Source: JAXDAY01 sp034679345
GTDB taxonomy: Bacteria > Eisenbacteria > RBG-16-71-46 > CAIMUX01 > VGJL01
Direction: 5' to 3'
Assembly (NCBI GenBank): GCA_034679345.1
Contig: JAXDAY010000029.1
Location: 62,001-126,000, forward strand
Length of the DNA stretch: 64,000 nt
Shown: one piece after another, positions 33,633 to 42,794 of the stretch
Position numbering within the stretch: the first letter of the stretch is position 1
How the letters are laid out: every line of letters begins with the position of its first letter
Program-made: the position numbers and the translations under genes
Notes under the pieces: generated by a model
What the model saw: the letters and a program-made list of their open reading frames with translations, nothing else
Told to the model about the DNA's origin: nothing
Database searches by the model: none

Positions 33633-34780
33633 GCGCTCCCCCCATCCACCTCACGCTCTACAGCGACGCGGCCTACTTCGGCGGGGCCGAGGTCTATCTG
33701 ACGACCCTGGCGCGGAGCCTCGATCCATCGAGGTTCCGGCTCTCCGCGGTGGTGCCGGACGAGCCGAGGGTGGACCGGCTCGAGGAGGAGCTCATCGCCT
33801 GCGGGGCGTCGATCCACCGCCATCTGCGTCCCGGGTTCCGGTGGTGGAGCGCTGTCCCGACGCTGCGGCGTCTCTTCGCCTCGATCGGCGGGGAGGTGCT
33901 CCAGATCAATCTGCCGAGCGCCTACGACGCGGGGCTCTCGTCGGTCGCTCTGGCCGCGCGACTCGCGGGGTACCGGCGCGTGGTGACGACCGAGCACCTC
34001 CCCATGATCCGGCGCCGGTACCGGCGCTTCCCGGCGAAGATCCTTTTCAGCGTGGCGATCGACCGGATCATCGTTCCGGCGATGGCGACGCGGCGTTTCG
34101 TCGTCGACGTGCACCGGATGCCTGCGGAGAAGACGAGGATCATCCCCTATGGGATCGAGGAGCCGCCTCCCGTCGAGAGTGCGCGGGAGGAGGATCTGCG
34201 TCGCCTCACCGAGACGCCGCCGGGGACCCTGACGCTCGGGATCGTGGGAAGGCTCACGGAGCGCAAGGGGCATCGGTTCCTCTTCGAGGCGTTGCGGCGG
34301 CTCGCGGCGGATTCGGCGCTTCCCTCGATGCGCCTCTGGGTGATCGGAGAAGGGGAAGAGCGGGACCGTCTTGAGGAGATGGCGCGGGGCGACGGCCTGG
34401 CGGGATTCGTCCGCTTCGTCGGTCCCCGAGGCGATGCGGCCTCCCTGATGCGCCTCCTCGATCTTCTCGTCGTTCCATCGCTCATCGAGACCACGCCCTT
34501 CGTGATCCTCGAGGCGATGGCCTGCGGCAAGCCGGTCGTCGGCTCCGCCATCTACGGCATTCCCGAGATGATCGAGGAGGGGCAGAGCGGGTCGCTTGTT
34601 CCCCCGGGCGACGCCGGCGCGTTGGCGCGGGCCCTGCGACCGCTCCTCCACGACGCCGCGCTACGGGAGCGGTTCGGACGGCGGGGCCGTGAACGGTGGG
34701 AGAGGATCTTCTCCGCGGCGCAGATGGCGCGGGCCCACACGGCCGTCTACGAAGGGCGCGAGCCGGAGGTCGCCGCATGA
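33629..34780 (+). CDS. GT-B glycosyltransferase (family 4 type)
   Basis: A 383-residue cytoplasmic glycosyltransferase. The N-terminal domain has the acceptor-side motif YFGGAEVYLTTLARSL. The C-terminal donor domain has LGIVGRLTERKGHRFLFEAL and the E-x7-E-type motif SLIETTPFVILEAMACGKPVVGS ending in YGIPEMIEEGQSG. ATG at 33629 overlaps the stop of the GT39 gene; the next glycosyltransferase starts inside its stop. The sugar donor cannot be told from sequence. Confidence 0.88.
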   Translation: MSAPPIHLTLYSDAAYFGGAEVYLTTLARSLDPSRFRLSAVVPDEPRVDRLEEELIACGASIHRHLRPGFRWWSAVPTLRRLFASIGGEVLQINLPSAYDAGLSSVALAARLAGYRRVVTTEHLPMIRRRYRRFPAKILFSVAIDRIIVPAMATRRFVVDVHRMPAEKTRIIPYGIEEPPPVESAREEDLRRLTETPPGTLTLGIVGRLTERKGHRFLFEALRRLAADSALPSMRLWVIGEGEERDRLEEMARGDGLAGFVRFVGPRGDAASLMRLLDLLVVPSLIETTPFVILEAMACGKPVVGSAIYGIPEMIEEGQSGSLVPPGDAGALARALRPLLHDAALRERFGRRGRERWERIFSAAQMARAHTAVYEGREPEVAA

Positions 34781-36000
34781 TCCTCCTGCTCGCGAACAAG
34801 TTCCATTATCTGAAGGGCGGCGCGGAACGCTACTACCTCGACCAGTCGGCGCATCTGGCCGCGCGCGGCCACCGGGTGGTCCACCTCTCGATGGCCCACC
34901 CGTCCAACCTGCCGGCGGTCGAGGGGGACCGGTTCGTGGAGGAGGTCGACTACCGCGGCCGGATGGGTTGGGGCGCCAAGATCCGGCATGCCGGACGCTC
35001 GATCTACAATCATGAGGCCGCGGTGGGAGCGCGCGCGATCGCGCGGGATGCGAGGCCGCAGATCGCGCACCTCCACAATATCTATCACCAGCTCTCTCCC
35101 TCGATCATCCGCGCCCTCGCGGGCGCGGGAATCCCGATCGTGCAGACGCTGCACGACTACAAGCTCATCTGTCCCGCCTATCTCCTGCTGACGCACGGAG
35201 AGGTGTGCGAACGCTGTCGCGGCGGGCGCTACTACCACGCGACGGCGCACCGCTGCCTGCTCGATTCGCGCGGCGCGAGCATGGTGGCGACCTCGGAGGC
35301 CTATCTCCACCGCTGGATCCGGACCTACGAGAAGGTGCGGCTCTTCCTGTGCCCGAGCCAGTTCATGCTCGAGAAGGTCGCGGAGTTCGGGATCGCCCGC
35401 GACCGCCTCGAGCGACTGCCCTACTTCCTGCCGCTGGAGCGCTTCGAGCCGGCGGCGGAGCGAGGAGCCTACGCCGTCTTCGCCGGACGGCTCTCGCGCG
35501 AGAAGGGCGTGGCGACCCTGATCGCCGCCCATGCGCGACTGGCGAAGCCGCGGCTGGCGCTCAGAATCCTCGGGGACGGTCCCCTGCGCGGAGAGCTCGA
35601 GCGGACTGCCGCGGAGCTCGGCCTGGACGATGTCTCCTTCGAGGGGCAGAAGGGGTTGGCGGAGCTGACGGCGATCGTGGCGCGCGCCCGTCTGACGGTC
35701 GTTCCGAGCGAGTGGTACGAGAACTACCCCTACGCGATCCTCGAGGCCTTCGCCCTCGCGAGGCCGGTGATCGGCTCGCGAATCGGCGGGATTCCCGAGC
35801 TCGTGCGGGAGGGCGAGACGGGGATCACCGTGCCGCCGGGGGATGCGGCGGCCTTGAGCGATGCGATCGCCCGGCTGAGCGGCGATCCGACGGGCGCGGA
35901 TGCGATGGGGCGGCGCGCGCGCGAGTGGGTGGCCAAGGAGCTCGCGCCGTCGCATCACATCGATCGACTGGAAGCGATCTACGCGGGGTTGCTGCGATGA
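34777..36000 (+). CDS. GT-B glycosyltransferase (family 4 type)
   Basis: A 407-residue glycosyltransferase. It begins MILLLANKFHYLKGGAERYY, the GGAE loop of family 4 enzymes; THDYK-like LHDYKLICPAYLLL and a CxxC segment (CERCRGGRYYH) follow. The donor half has VFAGRLSREKGVATLIAA and PSEWYENYPYAILEAFALARP ending in GGIPELVREGETG. Proteins with this LHDYK-CP-CxxC arrangement are common in exopolysaccharide loci. Both ends overlap neighbours by ATGA, so the three glycosyltransferases are translated as a coupled set. Confidence 0.88.
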   Translation: MILLLANKFHYLKGGAERYYLDQSAHLAARGHRVVHLSMAHPSNLPAVEGDRFVEEVDYRGRMGWGAKIRHAGRSIYNHEAAVGARAIARDARPQIAHLHNIYHQLSPSIIRALAGAGIPIVQTLHDYKLICPAYLLLTHGEVCERCRGGRYYHATAHRCLLDSRGASMVATSEAYLHRWIRTYEKVRLFLCPSQFMLEKVAEFGIARDRLERLPYFLPLERFEPAAERGAYAVFAGRLSREKGVATLIAAHARLAKPRLALRILGDGPLRGELERTAAELGLDDVSFEGQKGLAELTAIVARARLTVVPSEWYENYPYAILEAFALARPVIGSRIGGIPELVREGETGITVPPGDAAALSDAIARLSGDPTGADAMGRRAREWVAKELAPSHHIDRLEAIYAGLLR

Positions 36001-37136
36001 GGATCGCGATGGTCGGCCAGAAGGGAATCCCCGCCACCTACGGCGGGATCGAGCGCCATGTGGAGGAGATCGGCGCGCGTCTCGCGGAGCGTGGGCACGA
36101 GGTGACCGTCTACGCGCGGCCGCACTACACGAAGCTCGGCGGCACGTTCCGGGGGATGCGGATCCGGCGCCTGCCGAGCCTGAACACGAAGCACATGGAT
36201 GCGATCAGCCATTGCTTCGTCTCGACGCTCGACTCCCTCTTCGGGCACTACGACATCGTCCACTATCACGCCCTCGGCCCGAGCCTCTTCTCGTCGATCC
36301 CGCGGCTCGGCAAGGCGCGGACGGTCGTCACGGTGCACGGACTCGACTGGCAGCGAGGGAAGTGGGGCCCTCTCGCGGCGTGGTTTCTCCGCACGTGCGA
36401 GAAGCCGGCGATCTACAATCCCGACCGGACGATCGTTGTCTCGAAGTCGCTGCGCGAGCACTTCCTGAAGCACTACGGGATCGACACCGTGGTCATCCCG
36501 AACGGGACGAACCCGGCCGTCCAGCGCCCGCCGAACAAGATCCGCAAGTTCGGGCTCGACCGGATGCGGTATGTCCTCTTCGTCGGCAGGCTGGTGCCGG
36601 AGAAGGGATGCCATCTCCTGCTGGAGGCGTTCACGAAGATCAAGAGCGACGCGCAGCTGGTCATGGCCGGAGGAAGCTCGTTCTCGGATGGATATGTCGA
36701 CACCCTGAATCGGATCCGCGGGGGAGATGAGCGAATCCACATGCTCGGCTACGTCTATGGCGATCTCCTGGAGGAGCTGTTCAGCAACGCCTATCTGATC
36801 GTGCAGCCCTCGTTCCTCGAGGGGTTCTCGATCTCCCTGGTCGAGGCGATGAGCCACGGCAAGGCGATCCTCGCAAGCGACATCCCCGAGAACCTGGAGG
36901 TGATCGAGGACTGCGGGGCGACGTTCAAGACGCAGGACGCCGAGGACCTGCAACGCAAGCTCCAGACCCTTCTCGACGATCCATGCGAAGTCGAGGAGAT
37001 TGCCAAGCGATGCACCCTGCAGGGCCGCGAACGATTCAGCTGGTCGCGGATCGTCGATGCCACCGAGGAGGTCTACCGGGAGGTTCTCCTCGGATACCGC
37101 AACCCACGCAACCAGAATAACCACAGTGAGTTATGA
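35997..37136 (+). CDS. GT-B glycosyltransferase with DUF1972-type N-terminus
   Basis: A 379-residue enzyme beginning MRIAMVGQKGIPATYGGIER, the GIPATYGG motif of the DUF1972/rhamnosyltransferase-like group. The donor half has VLFVGRLVPEKGCHLLLEAF and SFLEGFSISLVEAMSHGKAI followed by SDIPENLEVIEDCG. The ATG at 35997 overlaps the previous stop. The frame is open back to 35205, but that part is an out-of-frame reading of the preceding gene. About 95 bp of gap precede manC. Confidence 0.88.
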   Translation: MRIAMVGQKGIPATYGGIERHVEEIGARLAERGHEVTVYARPHYTKLGGTFRGMRIRRLPSLNTKHMDAISHCFVSTLDSLFGHYDIVHYHALGPSLFSSIPRLGKARTVVTVHGLDWQRGKWGPLAAWFLRTCEKPAIYNPDRTIVVSKSLREHFLKHYGIDTVVIPNGTNPAVQRPPNKIRKFGLDRMRYVLFVGRLVPEKGCHLLLEAFTKIKSDAQLVMAGGSSFSDGYVDTLNRIRGGDERIHMLGYVYGDLLEELFSNAYLIVQPSFLEGFSISLVEAMSHGKAILASDIPENLEVIEDCGATFKTQDAEDLQRKLQTLLDDPCEVEEIAKRCTLQGRERFSWSRIVDATEEVYREVLLGYRNPRNQNNHSEL

Positions 37137-37231
37137 GATGATGGCCGGGCGCCGGAGGCACGCGCGGCACGGGTAGGGGCGGCCCGGCGTTTCCTTGCCG
37201 ATGGAGGGTGAAGAGGGGAGAATCACTGCCG

Positions 37232-38323
37232 ATGCCGACGCATGCGATCATCCTGGCCGGAGGACGCGGGGAGCGCTTCTGGCCCCTCTCCCGGAGGGAC
37301 CGGCCCAAGCAGCTTCTCCCGCTCTTCGACGGGCGGTCGCTTCTGCAGCGCACGGCGGATCGCATCGCAGGCTGGATCCGTCCGGATCGGGTATGGGTCG
37401 TCGCGGGAGCGGAGGTGATGCCGGAGATCCGGCGCCAGGTCCCCTTCCTCCTGGAGTCCCGCTGCCTGGTCGAGCCGGCGGCGCGCAACACGGCCGCGGC
37501 GATCGGCGCGGCGGCGGTGGCGGTCTCGGCGGTCGAGGCCCAGGCCGTCCTCCTGGTCCTGCCATCGGATCACTGGATTCCGGATCCCGAGTTGTTCCGC
37601 GAGGACGTCGAGCGCGCGGCGGGCGCAGCGCAGGGGCTCGGGGGGCTCCACCTCTTCGGGATCGCGGCCGATCGGCCGGAGACCGGCTACGGCTATATCG
37701 AGCGGGGCGCCGAAGTTCCGGGGTGGCCGGGCACGCACCGGGTCGTGCGGTTCCACGAGAAGCCCGATCCCGAGCGGGCGATCGAGTACGCCACGCGTCC
37801 CGAGATGCTCTGGAACTCCGGGATCTTCGTCTGGCGCGCTTCGGCGATTCTGGATGCGATGCGCCTCGCGGTCCCGGGCATGGCGCCGCTTCTCTCCGAG
37901 CTCCGCGCCGCCGTCAACCAGGATGCCGAGCGCGCCCGTCCGCAGACGCAGGAAGCCCTGGCGCGATTCTTCGTGCGATCCCCTTCGGAATCGATCGACA
38001 CCGCCGTGCTCGAGAAGCATGCGGAGACCTATGTCGCCCCGGCGCGGTTCCGGTGGAGCGATCTCGGCACCTGGGTGGCGTGGGGGGAGCATCTTCCCGC
38101 CGGCGCCGACGGTATGCGATGCCGCGGTAGCGTGGTGGCCGACGAATCGCGCGACTGCATCGCCTACTCCGAGGGTGGGTTGCTGGCGCTTCTGGGCGTC
38201 CGCGACTTGATCGTCGTGCGAATGGGGGATGTGACGCTCGTCTGCGACCGCAACCGCGCGCAGGATGTGCGCCGCCTCGTGCGGTGGGTGGCGCGGCAGG
38301 GCGATCTGGAGGAGTATCTCTAG
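37232..38323 (+). CDS. manC: Mannose-1-phosphate guanylyltransferase
   Basis: Makes GDP-mannose from mannose-1-phosphate and GTP. The 363-residue protein has the nucleotide-binding loop ILAGGRGERFWPLSRRDRPKQ, VEPAARNTAAAIG, LPSDHWI, ETGYGYIERG and FHEKPDPERAIEY, and NSGIFVWRA. It lacks the C-terminal phosphomannose isomerase domain of the bifunctional type. The ATG at 37232 starts the family N-terminus directly; GTG at 37208 would add eight residues. It supplies the donor for mannose or GDP-derived deoxysugars in the locus. Confidence 0.92.
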   Translation: MPTHAIILAGGRGERFWPLSRRDRPKQLLPLFDGRSLLQRTADRIAGWIRPDRVWVVAGAEVMPEIRRQVPFLLESRCLVEPAARNTAAAIGAAAVAVSAVEAQAVLLVLPSDHWIPDPELFREDVERAAGAAQGLGGLHLFGIAADRPETGYGYIERGAEVPGWPGTHRVVRFHEKPDPERAIEYATRPEMLWNSGIFVWRASAILDAMRLAVPGMAPLLSELRAAVNQDAERARPQTQEALARFFVRSPSESIDTAVLEKHAETYVAPARFRWSDLGTWVAWGEHLPAGADGMRCRGSVVADESRDCIAYSEGGLLALLGVRDLIVVRMGDVTLVCDRNRAQDVRRLVRWVARQGDLEEYL

Positions 38324-38324
38324 C

Positions 38325-38873
38325 GTGAATCGAATCGTCTGCTTCGCGATCGCGTGCGCGCTCGCCGCCGGATGCGCGGGAAGGGGGAAGGTGAGCCGTC
38401 CGCCCGCGGTCGTCGAAGAGCAGAGGCCCGCGCAGCCGCAGTCGCGCGAGCGCGCGGAACCGGTCAAGGAAGGCGAATCGACGCTGCGTCTGCCGGGGCA
38501 GAACCGGCTCATGCCCTCCGAGATGTCCGGTGCGCGAGGCCCCGCCCCGGAGACGGCGCTTCCCCGTCCCGCGGCGAGCGACGCCCCGGCGGCGCCCGAT
38601 CCCGAGGAGGAGTACGCGCCGCCCCCGGTCCCGATCGGGCAGGCGCGCTACCGCGTGCAGATCTTCGCGACCGCGACGCGGGCGGGCGCGATGCGTCTTC
38701 GAGATGAGATGACCCGGACGCTCGCGGCATCGGTCTATGTCGAGCACGAGCCCGGCATCTGGAAGGTCCGCGTGGGGAACTACGTGGATCGCTCGGAGGC
38801 CGAGTCGATGAGGCGGCGCATCGCAGGTCTCGGCCATGGGGACTGCTTCGTCGTGGAGGTGCTCGGAAGATGA
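38325..38873 (+). CDS. SPOR-domain lipoprotein
   Basis: A 182-residue secreted protein. The N-terminus (GTG start) is a lipoprotein signal ending ALAAGC at Cys17. A Pro/Ala/Glu-rich linker of about 90 residues leads to a C-terminal SPOR domain: ARYRVQIFATATRAGAMRLR then VYVEHEPGIWKVRVGNYVDRSEAESMRRR. SPOR domains bind denuded peptidoglycan glycan at division sites. In this locus it may anchor a complex to the cell wall or be an unrelated passenger. It lies one base after manC and overlaps the next start by ATGA. Confidence 0.78.
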   Translation: MNRIVCFAIACALAAGCAGRGKVSRPPAVVEEQRPAQPQSRERAEPVKEGESTLRLPGQNRLMPSEMSGARGPAPETALPRPAASDAPAAPDPEEEYAPPPVPIGQARYRVQIFATATRAGAMRLRDEMTRTLAASVYVEHEPGIWKVRVGNYVDRSEAESMRRRIAGLGHGDCFVVEVLGR

Positions 38874-40171
38874 GCGGCGCGACCGGCGGATCGGCGATCG
38901 TTCTGGCCGAAGACTCCGGGTGGGTCGAGCTGCGCCCCCTGACCTGGCTGCGGCCGGCCGGGGATCTGCTCGTCGGCGCCCTGACGAATCGGGAGCGATG
39001 GGCGGCGCTCCTCAGGATGCCCGCCGCGACGCTCTGCCGCGGCGTCGTGGCTTCGCTCGCCTCGGGACGCATGGGGGAGCCGCCGGATGGGGCGGCTCCG
39101 CGGATCTGGGTGCGCGATCGAATCGTGCCGGACGATGGGTGGGCGGCCGCGATCGCGGCGGCGCGCGGCCCGACGGCGTGGCGCGAATCGGGCCGGATCG
39201 CTGCAGTGCGCACCGACGCGCCCGCTCCGATGGGAGTCGAGCCGGGCTCGGACGCGTTCTGGGAGATGCTGGCGGAGGGGACGCAGAGCGCGGATGCGCC
39301 TGCGGGGCAGTGGATCGCCGGCCTGGGAGATCTGATCGCTCTCGGCGCGGATCGAATCGCGAAAGATCTCGACCACATGCTGACGCGATCGGGGGCCCCC
39401 GCCCGGCTCGACGACATCGATCTCTACGCGCTCGACAAGATCCGTCTCGGCGAGGGGTGCCGGATCGATCGCGGGGCGGTTCTGGACGCGCGGGAGGGGC
39501 CGATCGTGCTCGGGCGCGGGACCTGCGTCTCTCCCCATACCTGGATTCGGGGGCCCTTCGGGTGCGGTGAGAACGCGCTCCTGCTCGGCGGCAGGATCGG
39601 CGGCGGAACCTACCTGGGGCCTGGCTGTCGCGTGCGCGGCGAGGTCGAGGCGTCCTTCTTTCTCGGATACGCGAACAAGGCGCACGACGGCTTCGTGGGG
39701 CACTCCTACATCGGGGAGTGGGTCAACCTGGGAGCGCTGACCACGACCAGCGATCTCAAGAACAACTATGGCCCGATCCGACTGGAGATCAATGGCCGGC
39801 GGATCGACACAGGCTTGATCAAGGTAGGCGCGTTCATCGGCGATCATGCGAAGACGCGGATCGGAACGCTTCTCAACACGGGAAGCGTGGTTGGTCTCGC
39901 GGCAAACCTCTTCGGCGAGGTGGCCGTCTTCCCGAAGTGGATTCCCGACTTCGCCTGGGGGGCCGGGTCCGACGCGGGTGTCTATGCGCTCGAGAGCTGC
40001 CTCGAGACGGTGCGCGTGGTTTTGGGCAGGAGAGGTTGGGACATGCCCGCCGGTTTGAGGGACGCCTTCGCGGAGGCGTTCCGATCGAGCGATGCGGGGA
40101 GGCAGGAGTTCATCGAGGGGCGCAGGGTCGAAGAGGTCAGGCGGGCCGAGCAGCCCGAGGAGAGGCGCTAG
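38870..40171 (+). CDS. GlmU-like sugar nucleotidyltransferase/acyltransferase
   Basis: A 433-residue protein whose C-terminal half is a left-handed beta-helix (hexapeptide repeats such as IRLGEGCRIDRGAVLDAREG and VVLGRGTCVSPHTWIRGPF), with ANKAHDGFVGHSYIGEWVNLG and TSDLKNNYGPIRLEINGRRID. This matches the alternative bacterial GlmU family recalled as TIGR03991. The N-terminal ~150 residues lack a canonical LAGGxGTRM loop. Predicted role is in UDP-GlcNAc or a related nucleotide-sugar supply. It lies between the SPOR lipoprotein and galT. Confidence 0.72.
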   Translation: MSGATGGSAIVLAEDSGWVELRPLTWLRPAGDLLVGALTNRERWAALLRMPAATLCRGVVASLASGRMGEPPDGAAPRIWVRDRIVPDDGWAAAIAAARGPTAWRESGRIAAVRTDAPAPMGVEPGSDAFWEMLAEGTQSADAPAGQWIAGLGDLIALGADRIAKDLDHMLTRSGAPARLDDIDLYALDKIRLGEGCRIDRGAVLDAREGPIVLGRGTCVSPHTWIRGPFGCGENALLLGGRIGGGTYLGPGCRVRGEVEASFFLGYANKAHDGFVGHSYIGEWVNLGALTTTSDLKNNYGPIRLEINGRRIDTGLIKVGAFIGDHAKTRIGTLLNTGSVVGLAANLFGEVAVFPKWIPDFAWGAGSDAGVYALESCLETVRVVLGRRGWDMPAGLRDAFAEAFRSSDAGRQEFIEGRRVEEVRRAEQPEERR

Positions 40172-40176
40172 ATCGC

Positions 40177-41244
40177 ATGCCCGAACTGCGGAAGGATCCG
40201 GTCGTCGGTCGCTGGGTGATCATCGCCACGGAGCGGGGGAAGCGTCCGTCCGATTTCGGCCCCGTGGAGCCGGCGCGCAAGGGCGGATTCTGCCCATTCT
40301 GCCCCGGCAACGAATCGAAGACGCCGCCGGAGGTCTACGCCGATCGCGAGCCGGGCAGCCCTGCGAACGGACCCGGCTGGCGGGTGCGGGTGGTGTCGAA
40401 CAAGTTTCCGGCGCTTCAGATCGAGGGGGAGCTCAAGCGCCGCGGCGAGGGGATCTACGACAAGATGAACGGGATCGGCGCGCACGAGGTGATCGTCGAG
40501 ACCCCGACCCACGACCTGGAGATGGGCGAGATGCCGCTCGAGCAGATCGAGCGCGTGCTGCAGGCGGTTCGGGAGCGGATGCTGGATCTTGCGAACGATC
40601 GGCGGTTCCGTTACGTGCAGGTGTTCAAGAACCACGGCGAGGCCGCGGGCGCGAGCCTGGAGCATAGCCATACCCAGCTGATCGCCACGCCGATCGTGCC
40701 GCGCCGGGTCGATGAGGAGCTGATCGGATGCGTGAGGCATTACCAGCTCAAGGAGCGTTGCATCTACTGCGACATCGTCGATCAGGAGCTCGACTTCGGC
40801 CAGCGGGTCGTCTGCCAGAACGAGGACTTCGTCGTCCTGGAGCCCTTCGCCGCGCGGTTTCCCTTCGAGACCTGGGTGATCCCGAAGCGGCATGAGCACT
40901 ACTTCGAGCACACGCCGGGCGCCTCGATTCGCAATCTCGCCAGGATCTTCAAGGAGATGGTGATCCGGATGAATCTGGCGCTGCGTCGGCCCCCCTACAA
41001 CATCGTCCTGCATACGAGCCCGTGCAACGACTGGGAGGAGCCGCGCCACTTTCACTGGCACATGGAGCTGATGCCCAAGCTGACGAAGGTGGCCGGTTTC
41101 GAGTGGGGAACGGGCTTCTACATCAATCCGACTCCGCCGGAGGAGGCGGCCGCGTTTCTGCGCGGCGTGAGCCTGCCGGAGGAAAGCGATCTGGTCGGCC
41201 CGGTTCCCGAAGGAGTTCTGGATCCGCCCGACGCGACCGCCTAG
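40177..41244 (+). CDS. galT: Galactose-1-phosphate uridylyltransferase
   Basis: A 355-residue HIT-superfamily enzyme of the Leloir pathway. Zinc ligands Cys39 and Cys42 are in GFCPFCPGNE, and the catalytic motif is H163-S-H165-T-Q167, His165 being the nucleophile that carries UMP. Later motifs include FETWVIPKRHEHYFEH and HFHWHMELMPKL. The ATG at 40177 begins the conserved MPELRKDPVVGRWVIIA; the open frame extends back to 39718 within the previous gene. Some homologues use other sugar phosphates, so a broader role in nucleotide-sugar supply is possible. Confidence 0.88.
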   Translation: MPELRKDPVVGRWVIIATERGKRPSDFGPVEPARKGGFCPFCPGNESKTPPEVYADREPGSPANGPGWRVRVVSNKFPALQIEGELKRRGEGIYDKMNGIGAHEVIVETPTHDLEMGEMPLEQIERVLQAVRERMLDLANDRRFRYVQVFKNHGEAAGASLEHSHTQLIATPIVPRRVDEELIGCVRHYQLKERCIYCDIVDQELDFGQRVVCQNEDFVVLEPFAARFPFETWVIPKRHEHYFEHTPGASIRNLARIFKEMVIRMNLALRRPPYNIVLHTSPCNDWEEPRHFHWHMELMPKLTKVAGFEWGTGFYINPTPPEEAAAFLRGVSLPEESDLVGPVPEGVLDPPDATA

Positions 41245-41285
41245 GGGCGGTCGGCGCGAGATTCGAGGGAAAGGAGTCCCGTCGC

Positions 41286-42761
41286 GTGAGAATCGCCATC
41301 GCGTCATCGGAGATGGCCCCCTTCGTGAAGGTGGGGGGGCTCGGCGATGTGATCGGCGCCTTGCCGAAGGAGTTCGCTCGCCTCGGCCACCAGGTGCGCG
41401 TCTTCCTGCCGAGGCCCCCGGGGATCGAGCGGCTGGATCGTGTCGTGATCCGGACCCTGGGAGAGGTGCTCGTCGAGCTCGCCGACGGCCCCGAGCGGGT
41501 GGGGATCGACTCGGTCCGCATGGAGGAGGATGGATTCGAGCTGATCCTCATCCGGCACGATGCGAGCTTCCAGAGGCCGAACCCCTATGTCGATCCCAAG
41601 ACGGGGACCGACTGGCCCGACAATGCGCGGCGCTTCACCCTCTTCTCGAAGGCGATCGTGGAGGCGCTGATCCATCTCGGTCCGGCGCCCGAGGCGCTGC
41701 ATCTGAACGATTACCAGACCGGGCTGGTCCCGATCCTCGTGCGGGAGGCGTACGCGGGCCGCGACGACCTGCAGCAAATGGGGATTCTCTACGCCATCCA
41801 CAACCTCGGGTACCAGGGGATCTATCCGCCTTCGGCGCTCGAGGATATCGGCCAGGATCTCGGCAGGCGCTTCTTCTATCCGGCGGGGCCGCTCGAGTTC
41901 TGGAAGCGAGTGAACTTCATGAAGGCTGCGATCCTCTACGCCGATCTCATCACGACGGTCAGCGAACGCTACGCGCAGGAGATCCAGGACGGAGAGGAGT
42001 ACGGCTTCGGGCTCGAGGGCGTCCTGCGGACGCGGAGCAAGGATCTGATCGGGATCCTGAACGGGATCGATCCGGACGTCTGGGACCCGGCGACCGATCC
42101 GCTGATCCCGGCGAACTACCGGCCCACCGATCTCGGACCGAAGCGGGAGAACAAGCTGCGGCTGCTGGCGGCGATGGAGCTTCCGGAGGATCTCGACGCG
42201 CCGGTGATCGGCATGATCACCCGGCTGGTCGACCAGAAGGGGCTCGACTTGATCGAGGCGGCCGCGGAGGACCTCCTGGCGATGAAGCTGCGGCTCGTGG
42301 TCCTCGGTAGCGGGATGCCGAAGTACGAGACCCTAATGCTGGATCTGCGCAAGAGGTTTCCGGATCGCGTTGGGGTCAATCTCACGTTCAATGACCCGCT
42401 GGCCCATCTGATCGAGGCGGGAAGCGACATGTTTCTCATGCCCTCGCGCTACGAGCCGTGCGGCCTCAATCAGATGTACTCGCTGCGCTATGGAACAATC
42501 CCGATCGTGCGCAAGACGGGCGGGCTGGCCGATACGGTGCAGGAGTTCGATCCCGAGACGGGGCGCGGCAACGGATTCCTGTTCGAGGAGTATTCCGCCG
42601 AGGCGATGCTCGACGCGATCGAGCGCGCCGTGGGCGCCTACGGGCGCAAACGGGCGTGGAAGCGGCTCATGGCCCAGTCGATGCGACTCGACTTCACCTG
42701 GAAGCGCGTGGCGCTGAAGTATGTGGAGGCCTACCAGCGGGCGGCGGCATCGCGTCGCTGA
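41286..42761 (+). CDS. glgA: Glycogen synthase (ADP-glucose type)
   Basis: A 491-residue family 5 GT-B enzyme. It starts VRIAIASSEMAPFVKVGGLGD with the ADP-glucose-binding Lys15 in KVGGLGD. HLNDYQTGLVP, AIHNLGYQGIYPP and TVSERYAQEI follow, then the donor domain with MITRLVDQKGLDLI and the motif PSRYEPCGLNQMYSLRYGTIP followed by KTGGLADTV. The GTG is ten bases after AAGGAG. It extends glycogen chains; its place next to galT suggests a link between storage glucan and nucleotide-sugar metabolism. It ends 33 bp from the convergent aspartate kinase gene. Confidence 0.93.
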   Translation: MRIAIASSEMAPFVKVGGLGDVIGALPKEFARLGHQVRVFLPRPPGIERLDRVVIRTLGEVLVELADGPERVGIDSVRMEEDGFELILIRHDASFQRPNPYVDPKTGTDWPDNARRFTLFSKAIVEALIHLGPAPEALHLNDYQTGLVPILVREAYAGRDDLQQMGILYAIHNLGYQGIYPPSALEDIGQDLGRRFFYPAGPLEFWKRVNFMKAAILYADLITTVSERYAQEIQDGEEYGFGLEGVLRTRSKDLIGILNGIDPDVWDPATDPLIPANYRPTDLGPKRENKLRLLAAMELPEDLDAPVIGMITRLVDQKGLDLIEAAAEDLLAMKLRLVVLGSGMPKYETLMLDLRKRFPDRVGVNLTFNDPLAHLIEAGSDMFLMPSRYEPCGLNQMYSLRYGTIPIVRKTGGLADTVQEFDPETGRGNGFLFEEYSAEAMLDAIERAVGAYGRKRAWKRLMAQSMRLDFTWKRVALKYVEAYQRAAASRR

Positions 42762-42794
42762 TCCGCTCGGGCGGGCGCGGGATCCGCTCGTCGA

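Noticed and set aside
35205..35996. Upstream extension of the third glycosyltransferase frame by 264 codons
   Set aside because: It is an out-of-frame reading of the preceding glycosyltransferase; the conserved N-terminus begins exactly at the ATG at 35997.
37144..37198. GCCGGGC/GCCCGGC stem followed by GTTT as a terminator between the glycosyltransferase gene and manC
   Set aside because: The stem is only 7 bp with a ~41-base loop and no real T-run.
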